Shown here one piece after another: positions 46,609-56,485 of a DNA stretch of 64,000 nucleotides (position 1 is its first letter; each line of letters begins with the position of its first letter). A model generated the notes under the pieces. It made no database searches. It was not told where the DNA came from and saw nothing but the letters and a program-made list of their open reading frames with translations. Both the position numbers and the translations under genes were made by a program. The DNA is taken from positions 1 through 64,000 of the forward strand of contig JAJKHS010000025.1 in assembly GCA_021154885.1 (NCBI GenBank). The letters run 5' to 3'. The stretch is from Thermoanaerobaculum sp. (GTDB lineage: Bacteria > Acidobacteriota > Thermoanaerobaculia > Multivoradales > UBA5704).

Positions 46609-48354
46609 ATGCGCAAGCCCGCCCTCCTCCTGGCCCTCGGGCTCGCCTGCCTCGCCCCGGCGCTCCACGCCGCGGTGTTCGGGGCGAAGCCCAAGGTCAA
46701 AGTCGAGATCGAGGGGGTGTCGCGCAAGCTGGCGCAGAACATCCACTCGTCGCTGAGCCTGGAGCAGGCGGAGAAGGACGAGCTCGACGAGCCGCACATC
46801 CGCCGCCTCCACGCCGCGGCACCCGGCGAGATCGAGGAGGCCCTCCAGCCCTTCGGCTACTACCGGCCGCGCGTCCGCTCCGAGCTGCGCCAGGAGAAGG
46901 ACCAGTGGATCGCGCGCTACGAGGTGGACGCCGGGCCGCCGGTGAAAATCGCCAGCGTCGACCTGAAGATCGCCGGCGCCGGGGCGGACGACCCGCGGTT
47001 CCGAGAGGTCGCCGCCGCGTTCCCCCTGCGCCAGGGGGAGGTCCTCTACCACCCGGACTGGGAGAAGGGCAAGAAGGCCTTCGAGGACCTCGCGGCCGAG
47101 GAGGGCTACCTCGACGCCGCCTTCCAGGAGAACGAGGTACGGGTGAGCCTGGAGCGCTATCAGGCCGACGTCGTCCTGCATTACAACACCGGTCCCCGCT
47201 ACCGCTTCGGCGAGGTGCGCTTCCACCAGGACGTGCTCAACCCCGACCTGCTCAAGGGGTACGTGAAGTTCAAGCGCGGCGATCCCCTGGACGTCAACCG
47301 GGTGCTCGAGCTCCAGAGCGCCCTCTCCGACAGCCCCTACTGGGGGCGCGTCGAGGTGGTGACCCGGCAGGACGAGGCCCAGGGGCTGGAGGTGCCCGTC
47401 GACGTGAACCTGGCTCCCAGCAAGCCCATGCGCTTCTCGGGCGGCCTGGGCTACGGCACCGACACCGGCCCCCGCGCCCGCGGGGTCTGGGAGCTGCGGC
47501 GCCTCAACAGCCGGGGACACCGCGCCGAGGTCGACCTCACCGCCTCGGCCATCGAGCAGGGCTTCAAGACGAGCTACTTCATTCCGGGCGCTTATCCGCG
47601 TACCGACGTCCTCTCCCTGAACGCCGCCTACGACCGGCAGGACACCAACTCCAGCCGCAGCGACAGCGGCCTGCTGGGCACCACCCTCACCCAGTCGCGG
47701 CACGGCTGGCGCGAGGCGTACTCGCTCAATTTCCAGCGCGAGAAGTTCACCGTCGGCCTCGACAAGGGGACGTCGAACCTCCTGGTGCCCGGCGCGAGCC
47801 TCGAGCGGGTGAAGGCCGACGACCGGATCGACACCACCAACGGCTACCGCGCGCGCCTCTCGCTTCAGGGCGCCTCGCCGCTCTCCGACACCTCGTTCGT
47901 GCAGGGCGAGATCGACGCCAAGGTCATCCGCACCCTGGGCGACCGCAACCGGCTCATCGCCCGTACCCAGGTGGGCTACACCGACACCAACGACTTCCGC
48001 GCGCTGCCGCCGCGGTTCCGCTTCTTCGCCGGCGGCGACCAGAGCGTGCGGGGCTTCTCCTATCAGTCGCTGGGGCGCAAGGACGAGGCGGGCAACACCA
48101 TCGGCGGCGAGGCCCTGGTGGTGGGGAGCCTGGAGTACGAGCGCCGCTTCTTCGCGAAGTGGGGCGCCGCCGTCTTCTACGACACCGGCAACGCCTCGCA
48201 ATCCTTCAGCGGCCTGGGCACCCTCGCCCGCGGCGCCGGGTTCGGCGTGCGCTGGCGCTCGCCCATCGGCCCCATCCGTGCCGACGTGGCCTGGGCGCTC
48301 TCCGAGCCCGGCCATCCCATTCGTTTCCACTTGAATATTGGACCGGACCTGTGA
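46609..48354 (+). CDS. tamA: TamA, Omp85-family outer-membrane protein
   Basis: 581 residues with signal peptide (PALLLALGLACLAPALHA). Three POTRA-like domains (about 30-260; RYRFGEVRFHQDVLNPDLLKGYVKFKRGDPLD is typical) are followed by a 16-strand-type barrel with RFFAGGDQSVRGFSYQSLG (lid/RGF motif) and a C-terminal beta-signal. It pairs with the downstream tamB in the translocation and assembly module linking inner and outer membranes. Confidence 0.94.
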   Translation: MRKPALLLALGLACLAPALHAAVFGAKPKVKVEIEGVSRKLAQNIHSSLSLEQAEKDELDEPHIRRLHAAAPGEIEEALQPFGYYRPRVRSELRQEKDQWIARYEVDAGPPVKIASVDLKIAGAGADDPRFREVAAAFPLRQGEVLYHPDWEKGKKAFEDLAAEEGYLDAAFQENEVRVSLERYQADVVLHYNTGPRYRFGEVRFHQDVLNPDLLKGYVKFKRGDPLDVNRVLELQSALSDSPYWGRVEVVTRQDEAQGLEVPVDVNLAPSKPMRFSGGLGYGTDTGPRARGVWELRRLNSRGHRAEVDLTASAIEQGFKTSYFIPGAYPRTDVLSLNAAYDRQDTNSSRSDSGLLGTTLTQSRHGWREAYSLNFQREKFTVGLDKGTSNLLVPGASLERVKADDRIDTTNGYRARLSLQGASPLSDTSFVQGEIDAKVIRTLGDRNRLIARTQVGYTDTNDFRALPPRFRFFAGGDQSVRGFSYQSLGRKDEAGNTIGGEALVVGSLEYERRFFAKWGAAVFYDTGNASQSFSGLGTLARGAGFGVRWRSPIGPIRADVAWALSEPGHPIRFHLNIGPDL

Positions 48355-51300
48355 ACAGCCCCGAGATCCCCGCAACGCCATCCCCGGCCCCCGCGCCTCC
48401 TCCGCCCAAGAAGCGCCGCCGCGTCCTGCGCTGGACGCTCGGCCTGCTCCTCACCCTCGTCGTCCTGCTGATCCTCGTGGTCGCCGGGGCCTGGTATGCG
48501 GTCTCCACCGAGCGGGGGACCCGCGTTCTCCTCGGCCGCGTGGAGGGCATGCTCGGCGGCAAGCTGACGGTGGGCGCCCAGCGCGGCCCCCTCACCGGCC
48601 CGCTGGACCTGCGCGACGTCCATTACAAGACGGACACCCTGGACGCGCGCATCGCCCACGTCGCCCTGGCCTGGCACCTCGGCAAGCTGCGGAGCCGCCA
48701 GCTCGACGTCGAGAGCCTGCACGCCGAGGGCATCCGCATCGTCCTGCCGCCCACCAAGACGGACACCAGCAACGGCCGCCTGGTGGACATCCACCTGCCG
48801 GTCAACATCATCGTGCGCGACGCGTTGATCCGCGACGTCGAGATCCGCCACACGAGCCCGCCGGGGCAACCGGTCCAGCCTCCCTTCCGACTGGACCAGA
48901 TCGCCCTCGACGCCCAGAGCGAACGCCTGCGCGACGTCCTCCACGTGCACAGCCTGCGGGTGGACGGCCCCACCTTCCGGCTGCGGGCCGGCGGGGACGT
49001 GACACCTGTCGGCGACTACGCTCTGAACCTCCAGGCCGAGGCCACCTACAACGCGCCCCAGGTCCCGCCCGTCGTGGCCGTGGGGACGTTTCGCGGCAGC
49101 CTGGAGAAGCTCGGGGTGGACGTGCGCCTGAGCCGGCCGTTCGCGGCCGAGGTGAATGGCGACGTGCTCACCCCGATGCGCGAGGTGGGGCTCGACCTCG
49201 CCGCCCACGCGAAGAACGTGGAGACGAAGGCGATCAACCCCGCCTGGCCCGTCGCCCGGCTGGCGGAGGGGAACGTCAAGATCAAGGGCAAGCTCAACGA
49301 CTTCATCTCCGAGGGCAAGGTGGCCGGCTTCTACCAGGACCTGGGCTCCGGCGTCGCCACCTACCGGCTCGCCCGCCGCGGCACCGACTACTATTTCGAA
49401 TCCTTGAACGTGAAGGCCGCGAACGGCTCCGACCTGACGGCCAAGGGCACGGTCGGCACCGCCAAAAAGGAGCTGGACCTCGACGTGGTGGCCGACTGGC
49501 GCCGCCTCGCCTGGCCGCTCCAAGGCGCGCCGGTGGTGGTGAGCCGCCAGGGCGACGCCAAGCTCCGGGGGACGCTGGCCGACTACCGGGCGGACCTGAA
49601 CGCCGACCTCGCCGGCCCCGGCATCCCGCCGGGCCGCTGGGCCCTCTCCGGCCGCGGCGACCTGGAGAAGATGACCCTCCGCTCCCTTCAGGGTGACGTG
49701 CTGCGCGGCCGTCTCGCCGCCGTGGGCACCGTCGCCTGGAAGCCGCAGGTGGCCTGGCGCCTCAAGGTGAACGGCACCGACATCGATCCGAGCACCCTGT
49801 CCCCCCAGTTCCCGGGCCGCGTCAGCTTCGCCGCCACCAGCGACGGCACCCTGCGCAACGGCGGCCCCTACGGCCGGGTGGACGTGACGGACCTCGGCGG
49901 CAACCTCCACGGCAACCCCGTGGCCGGCGCCGTCCACCTCGAGCTGGCGGGCGACCGCTACGGCCTGCCGCGCCTCGACCTGCGCTCCGGCTCGGCCCGC
50001 CTCACCGCCGCCGGCAGCTTCTCCAAGACCGCCGGCAACCTCGACTGGCGGCTCGAAGCCCCCAACCTGGGCGAGGCCCTGGCGCAGGCCGCCGGCGCCG
50101 TCACCCTCCAGGGGAACGTCTCGGGACCGTGGAAGTCCCCCCACGTCCGCGCCCAGGGGACCGGCCAGTCGCTGGTCTACCAGACCTACAACGCCGCGAC
50201 CCTGGCCCTCAACGCCGACGTCGACCTGGCGAACCAGGGCCCGGTCCTCCTCGACTTGAACGCCACCAACGTCGGCGCCGGCGGCGGCCACTACGACTCC
50301 ATCGTCGTGAACGGCCAGGGAACCCAGCGCAGCCACACGGTGACCCTGGCCGTGCGGCAACAGACCGGGAGCCTCGACTTGGCGCTGGCCGGCGGCCTCC
50401 AAGGCACCACAACGTGGAACGGTCAGATCCAGCGCCTCGACCTGCGCAACCCGCAGACCGGAAACTGGTCGCTCGCCGGCCCGGCGGGCCTCACGGCCGG
50501 CACCACGGCCGCCGCCCTGCGCAACTTCTGCTGGACCTCCGGCAACGCGCGCCTCTGCGCCGACGGCCAGTGGAGCAAGGCCGGCCCGTGGAACGCTGCG
50601 GGGACGATCGCGGACCTGCCGTTCTCCCTCTTCAAGCCATTCCTGCCCCCCGACCTCGCGATCACGGGCGGCGTCAACGGCACCTTCCGCGGCCAGAGCG
50701 CGCCCAACGGCTTCGTCACCGCCAACGTCGACCTGCGGCCCGGTCCCGGAGAGGTGCGCTACCCCCTGAAGACGGGCGAGACGGCCCGCATCCGCTTCGA
50801 CCAGGGCGCGGTGACGCTGACTGCCGGCCAGGACGGCCTCGCCGGGCACGCGGTGCTCAACTTCCCGGACACCGGCAAGGTCGACGGCACCCTCCGCCTC
50901 CCCCAGTACAACGCCTTCGGCCTCCCCCTGAAGCAGCAGACCGTGGGCGGGCACGTCGTCGCCAACTTCACCAACCTCGGGCTGGTGGAGGCCTTCGTGC
51001 CCGACCTCGAGGACCCCAAGGGCACGCTGGACGCCGACCTCACCCTCGCCGGCACGGTGGCCGTGCCGAAGGCCGTGGGCGCCGTCCAGTTGCGGGGCGG
51101 CCAGGTGGACGTGCCACAGCTCAGCCTCCAGGTGCGGCAGATCGAGGTGGCGGCGAAGAGCGACGGCCAGGGGGTCCTCCAGGTCAACGGCTCGGCCGCG
51201 TCCGGCGGCGGCACGGTGACGATCGCGGGCGCCGTCCCCCTGGATCAGCGGCCGGCCGAGCTCACCGTCGAGGGCCGCCGCTTCCTCGCCTCCAATTCCA

Positions 51301-52316
51301 AGGAGGCGAAGGTGTTCGTCACCCCGCACCTGAAGATCGCCATGCAGTCTCCGCGGGTCGACGTCACCGGCGACGTGGACGTCCCCGAGGCCGCGATCGG
51401 CGAGCAGAAGAAGAAACGCGCCGCCATTCAGCCGTCCAAGGACGTCGTGATCGTCCCCCCCTCCGAGCAGCGGACGGCCGCCGTGGCCAATAAGAAGCTC
51501 CAGCTCTACGCCCGCGTGCGCGTCGTCCTGGGAGAGAAGGTGACGGTGGCCACCTCCGGCTTCACCGGCAAACCTTACGGCAGCCTCCTGGTCATCGAGC
51601 AGCCGGACAAGCCCACCACCGCCGTGGGCGAGCTCCAGATCGCGGATGGCGTCTACAAGGCTTACGGCCAGGACCTCACCCTCGACCACGGCCGGCTCCT
51701 CTTCGCCGGCGGTCCGGTCGACAACCCCGGGCTCGACCTCCAGGCCTACCGCACGGCCACGGACGGGACGGTCGCCGGCGTCATCGTCAAAGGCACCCTC
51801 AAGTCACCCCAGGCGACCCTCTACTCCACCCCTCCCATGGGCCAGAGCGACGCCCTCGCCTATCTCCTCCTGGGCCACCCTCTGAGCCAGAGCACGCCGC
51901 AGGAAGGGAGCCTGGTGGCCAACGCCGCGACCTCGCTGGGGCTGAAGGGCGGCAACCTGCTCGCCAAGAAGATCGCCTCCCGTTTCGGCCTGGAAGAGGC
52001 GCGCATCGAGAGCACGGGTGGACTCCAGGAGTCGTCGCTGGTGGTGGGCAAGTACCTATCTCCCCGCCTTTACGTGAACTACGGCATCGGCCTCTTCCAG
52101 CCCATCAGCACCTTCCGCATCCGCTACATCCTCGGCCGGACCTGGACCCTCCAGGCCGAGCAGGGCACGGGCACCTCGGCCGACTTCCTCTACGAGATCG
52201 AGCGCGGCAAGGGGCTGGCCACCCCCAAGCCCGGCCGCGGCGACCCGAAGCAGCCGGTGAAGCTGCCGCCGACGGACAACCAGACGGCGGGGACGGGCTC
52301 GAACGGGGGGGTGTAG
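48351..52316 (+). CDS. tamB: TamB, AsmA-like inter-membrane bridge protein
   Basis: 1321 residues from GTG 48351, which overlaps the tamA stop (GTGA). A Pro-rich cytosolic start (TPSPAPAPPPPKKRRR), one inner-membrane helix (WTLGLLLTLVVLLILVVAGAWYAV), a very long beta-taco region and the conserved C-terminal DUF490 domain (residues about 1060-1290; GKYLSPRLYVNYGIGLFQP, TWTLQAEQGTG). Members span the periplasm and carry phospholipids or assist TamA. The last 30 residues are a low-complexity Pro/Gly tail. Confidence 0.94.
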   Translation: MNSPEIPATPSPAPAPPPPKKRRRVLRWTLGLLLTLVVLLILVVAGAWYAVSTERGTRVLLGRVEGMLGGKLTVGAQRGPLTGPLDLRDVHYKTDTLDARIAHVALAWHLGKLRSRQLDVESLHAEGIRIVLPPTKTDTSNGRLVDIHLPVNIIVRDALIRDVEIRHTSPPGQPVQPPFRLDQIALDAQSERLRDVLHVHSLRVDGPTFRLRAGGDVTPVGDYALNLQAEATYNAPQVPPVVAVGTFRGSLEKLGVDVRLSRPFAAEVNGDVLTPMREVGLDLAAHAKNVETKAINPAWPVARLAEGNVKIKGKLNDFISEGKVAGFYQDLGSGVATYRLARRGTDYYFESLNVKAANGSDLTAKGTVGTAKKELDLDVVADWRRLAWPLQGAPVVVSRQGDAKLRGTLADYRADLNADLAGPGIPPGRWALSGRGDLEKMTLRSLQGDVLRGRLAAVGTVAWKPQVAWRLKVNGTDIDPSTLSPQFPGRVSFAATSDGTLRNGGPYGRVDVTDLGGNLHGNPVAGAVHLELAGDRYGLPRLDLRSGSARLTAAGSFSKTAGNLDWRLEAPNLGEALAQAAGAVTLQGNVSGPWKSPHVRAQGTGQSLVYQTYNAATLALNADVDLANQGPVLLDLNATNVGAGGGHYDSIVVNGQGTQRSHTVTLAVRQQTGSLDLALAGGLQGTTTWNGQIQRLDLRNPQTGNWSLAGPAGLTAGTTAAALRNFCWTSGNARLCADGQWSKAGPWNAAGTIADLPFSLFKPFLPPDLAITGGVNGTFRGQSAPNGFVTANVDLRPGPGEVRYPLKTGETARIRFDQGAVTLTAGQDGLAGHAVLNFPDTGKVDGTLRLPQYNAFGLPLKQQTVGGHVVANFTNLGLVEAFVPDLEDPKGTLDADLTLAGTVAVPKAVGAVQLRGGQVDVPQLSLQVRQIEVAAKSDGQGVLQVNGSAASGGGTVTIAGAVPLDQRPAELTVEGRRFLASNSKEAKVFVTPHLKIAMQSPRVDVTGDVDVPEAAIGEQKKKRAAIQPSKDVVIVPPSEQRTAAVANKKLQLYARVRVVLGEKVTVATSGFTGKPYGSLLVIEQPDKPTTAVGELQIADGVYKAYGQDLTLDHGRLLFAGGPVDNPGLDLQAYRTATDGTVAGVIVKGTLKSPQATLYSTPPMGQSDALAYLLLGHPLSQSTPQEGSLVANAATSLGLKGGNLLAKKIASRFGLEEARIESTGGLQESSLVVGKYLSPRLYVNYGIGLFQPISTFRIRYILGRTWTLQAEQGTGTSADFLYEIERGKGLATPKPGRGDPKQPVKLPPTDNQTAGTGSNGGV

Positions 52317-52320
52317 AAAT

Positions 52321-52839
52321 TCAAACCCCCATCGCCGCGAGCCTTTCCGACATCCGCCTCACATGCGTCCCCCGCCAGTAGACCCTCCCGCAGGCGGGGC
52401 AGACGCGGAATTCGGTCTGGGTGCGGGCCACCCAGGGCGGAACGCGGGCGCGGGCGGCGTCCGGAGCGAGCGGCTCCAGCGGGGCGTTGCAGCGCAGGCA
52501 GCGGCCGAGGAGGCGGGCGGGGTCGGGGCGCAGGCCGAGGTCGTCCAGCACTTGGCGCACCTGCTCGTCCACCACGTCGGAGCGGATCAGCAGGTGATTG
52601 CGGGCGAGGCGGCGCTCGGTGAGGCGGCGGTCGCGGGTGAGGATCGTCCGCCCCTCGGCGTGGGCGCGCGCCACCAGCTCGGGATCCTCCAGTCCGGGAT
52701 CGTAGGCGGTGTCGAGGTCGAGGACGCGGAGCCAGCGGGCGAGGGCGCCCAGCATGGCGTCGGCGAAGAGCCTGGGGCTGGAGAGCGAAAAGCCCGGCGG
52801 ACGCCGGGCCTGGGAGTCGTCTTCAGGTTGGTAGCGCAT
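52321..52839 (-). CDS. Mut7-C RNase-domain protein (PIN-like) with zinc ribbon
   Basis: 172 residues as drawn. The PIN-like Mut7-C domain (LFADAMLGALARWLRVLDLDTAYD, RTILTRDRRL, HLLIRSD) ends in a four-Cys zinc ribbon (RCLRCNAPL and VCPACGRVYWRGTH). The only in-frame ATG ahead of the conserved LFADAM is at 52839, inside the 3' end of the tRNA-Glu gene. The tRNA terminator therefore lies inside the reading frame, encoding the unconserved ARRPPGFSL stretch. The true start may be a non-canonical codon downstream. Confidence 0.8.
   Translation of the reverse strand: MRYQPEDDSQARRPPGFSLSSPRLFADAMLGALARWLRVLDLDTAYDPGLEDPELVARAHAEGRTILTRDRRLTERRLARNHLLIRSDVVDEQVRQVLDDLGLRPDPARLLGRCLRCNAPLEPLAPDAARARVPPWVARTQTEFRVCPACGRVYWRGTHVRRMSERLAAMGV
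52787..52810 (-). terminator. Intrinsic terminator of tRNA-Glu
   Basis: On the minus strand GGCCCGGCG-TC-CGCCGGGC is followed by TTTTC, 22 bases after the tRNA 3' end. It also falls within the 5' part of the Mut7-C frame. Confidence 0.75.
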
Positions 52840-52904
52840 ACGGGATTCGAACCCGTGTTACCGGCGTGAGAGGCCGGCGTCCTGGACCCCTAGACGAATG
52901 CGCC
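52832..52904 (-). tRNA. tRNA-Glu (CTC)
   Basis: A 73-nt cloverleaf: acceptor GGCGCAT pairs with ATGCGCT, discriminator A. The anticodon stem CCGGC/GCCGG encloses loop CTCTCAC with anticodon CTC (codon GAG). The T-arm GGGTTCGAATCCC is perfect. CCA is not encoded. Confidence 0.96.
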
Positions 52905-53079
52905 ACATGTCCAATGAACCTGCCATCGGACCCGCGAAGGGTAACACAGACCGCAGGGTCAGACAACCCGGCGTGGGGGGAGCGTATTCCGCTTTGGACC
53001 GGGGCAGACACCCTTTTGTAGTAGGGTAGTCGATTCTCGGCGGACCGCCCGGCGGCGGCCCTCCGGAGGAGGCAAGCGT

Positions 53080-54753
<1,674 letters not shown>

Positions 54754-54763
54754 GGCGCGGCCT

Positions 54764-55250
54764 CTACGAGGACGTCTGCCACTCACCAAAGATCGAGCTG
54801 ATCAGGTTCTCGTCCACATAGAAATTCGTACCGCGCAAGCGCGCCAGAACTTCTGGGACGTCGACCAATCCTCTTTCGGCTGCTGTGCGAAGAATTCCCA
54901 ACGTGCCGGTCACTCGCAGACTCCGTCGGCGGGCCTCGGCTCGCCCTGAGAGCTCGTCAATCAGGAGCAGATCCGCTCCCAGGAGATGCGCGAGCGCAAT
55001 CGCCTCCCGCTCGCCGAGATCGAGCTCGTCGGTGACGAGATCGAGTTGGTCGGGAGGGACCGACTGAGCTCGAAACCCAGGCAGGAGGCTTGGAAATCCA
55101 ATCCCTCACAGGTTGGGGCGCCTTACTGGCGGTCAATTCCCAGAGAACGGCTTCAGGCACGATGACCTGACCGTAGAAGCGAGACAGAAGCTCCGTCTGC
55201 TCCAGAAGAATGAGGTAATGAAGTGGCCCGCTGTCCGCGACAACGATCAT
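54764..55250 (-). pseudogene. Frameshifted DUF3368-type PIN toxin
   Basis: The first 60 codons read MIVVADSGPLHYLILLEQTE...KPPAW, a good DUF3368 PIN start with the first acidic residue. At a GGG run (55076-55078) the frame breaks. One base removed restores FRAQSVPPDQLDLVTDELDLGEREAIALAHLLGADLLLIDEL..., the rest of the PIN domain, down to a TAG at 54764-54766. So an otherwise intact toxin of about 162 residues is split by a single-base insertion: a true pseudogene, or an error in the sequence. The ATG overlaps the antitoxin stop. Confidence 0.85.
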
Positions 55251-55522
55251 CAGCCAGGAAGGATTCCGAGACTCCGGTGAGAGGCGAGATCTTCTTCCAG
55301 ATCGGCTTGCGTGTAGTGAAGTGGAACCTTGTGCTCCTTCAACAGCGCATGGACCTCGAACCGTGTCTCCAACCCGAGCAGGCGCCTGACCTGCGTCTCG
55401 GTCAAAGCGCCCGTCCTATAGCCCTCCACGGCAATAGTCTCCAGGGCGTGGCGCGACACGTTCCCCCACTGCCCTTGAAGGGATTCGGAGATGTCTTCCG
55501 GCAGGCTGATGGTGACCTCCAT
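55250..55522 (-). CDS. UPF0175 family antitoxin
   Basis: 90 residues (MEVTISLPEDISESLQGQWGNVSRHALETIAVEGYRTGALTETQVRRLLGLETRFEVHALLKEHKVPLHY...), the standard UPF0175 partner of DUF3368 PIN toxins with a winged helix-turn-helix-like middle. The stop overlaps the toxin ATG (TGATG). With the toxin frameshifted the antitoxin may be an orphan. Confidence 0.9.
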   Translation of the reverse strand: MEVTISLPEDISESLQGQWGNVSRHALETIAVEGYRTGALTETQVRRLLGLETRFEVHALLKEHKVPLHYTQADLEEDLASHRSLGILPG

Positions 55523-55651
55523 GGCGCGAGTCCTCGATCAGTTCGATTCTAGACTACATCAAGAAGGAGCCGGCGCGGGCCTAGTCGCTCTGTTCGGCGC
55601 CCCACGAGCGCCAACTCGCCGTCACGGTGAAAGAGGAGCGCTACGCCTCGG

Positions 55652-55973
55652 GAGTTGGCCCGGCGGTACCCGGACAAGCTGCGGATCGTCCACACACTAT
55701 CCCGGGAAGCCCGGGAAGCCCACGTGCAACGCCCCGCCTCCGGAGCGGCGGAAGTCCGCCACGGCCGTGTCAACGAGGCGCTGATCCGCGAATTCATCCC
55801 CGACCCCACCGCCGTCGAGGTCTACGCCTGCGGCCCGGGGTGGGAAAGTTCGAGCGCCAGGCGGCCAGAGAGAAGGGCGAAGAGCCCGCGCCCCGTTCCT
55901 GGAGACCACCCTCGAAGCCTTGGAGAGCCTCGGCGTGCCGGACGAAAGGATTCATCGGGAGAGCTACGGCTGA
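55652..55973 (+). pseudogene. Relic of a ferredoxin/flavodoxin reductase-like oxidoreductase (C-terminal part)
   Basis: Three frames together give a recognisable C-terminus: ELARRYPDKLRIVHTLSRE ... GRVNEALIREFIPDPTAVEVYACGPG (frame 2), KFERQAAREKGEEPAPR (frame 1) and FLETTLEALESLGVPDERIHRESYG-stop (frame 3). The VEVYACGP motif is the NAD(P)-binding end of FAD/NAD oxidoreductases. At least two frameshifts, and the N-terminal two-thirds are missing, so this is a dead fragment. Confidence 0.75.
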
Positions 55974-56112
55974 GCCGGGGCGGCCCACGCCTCGCTTCGC
56001 TTGCGACACGACGCGGGTCCGCACGACAAGACCCGGGAACTGGACGACGCACGCTGGGAATTCCCTCCCGCCGATCCCGGTCTGCGCGACGGCGACCACG
56101 ATCCCTCCGCCG

Positions 56113-56322
56113 GGCTTCGCGAGGCGCCACACAAAAACGGCGGAGCGCATCATGGGCCTCGCCGATTGCGTCACAGGCTTCGCGAGGCGCATCATTCGCC
56201 CCGCGAAGCCCATCATTGGCTCGGCGAGCCCCGTGTCGCAATCCGCGAGGCCTGTGATGCGCCCGGCAAAACCCATGATGCGCCTCGCCAGGCGCGTGTC
56301 GCGCCTCGCGAGGCCTGTGAGA
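56113..56322. repeat. Degenerate 21-bp tandem repeat array (ten units)
   Basis: Ten units start every 21 bases from 56113 (56113, 56134, 56155, 56176, 56197, 56218, 56239, 56260, 56281, 56302). The core approximates the palindrome CCTCGCGAGG followed by CGCATCATG-like ends. Because 21 is three codons times seven, both strands stay open and encode pseudo-heptads (for example LARRIMG, FAGRITG, LAKPVTQ on the minus strand), but no start, ribosome site or known domain supports a protein. Confidence 0.85.
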
Positions 56323-56485
56323 GGGTGTTTGGAAAGTTCGCCTCCCAGGCGCAGGCGCTGCGCCGCCGGCCCGTTCGGCCCAACGGGCCGGGAGAGCTGA
56401 GCCCAGGGCTGAGGCCGCAGGCCGATGCCCTGGGTGGAGGCATGACAACGCGGTGCGGACTGAAAGCCGGGGACGCGGCGTCGCC
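56323..56485. other. Intergenic stretch with hairpins beyond the TIR-STAND gene
   Basis: No gene. Contains a hairpin (GGCCCGTT / AACGGGCC, 56379-56400 region) and a GCCCAGGGC...GCCCTGGGT inverted repeat, either of which could end the leftward transcript of the TIR-STAND gene. Confidence 0.45.

Noticed and set aside
56113..56322. CRISPR array
   Set aside because: Units are contiguous with no unique spacers and no cas genes are nearby.
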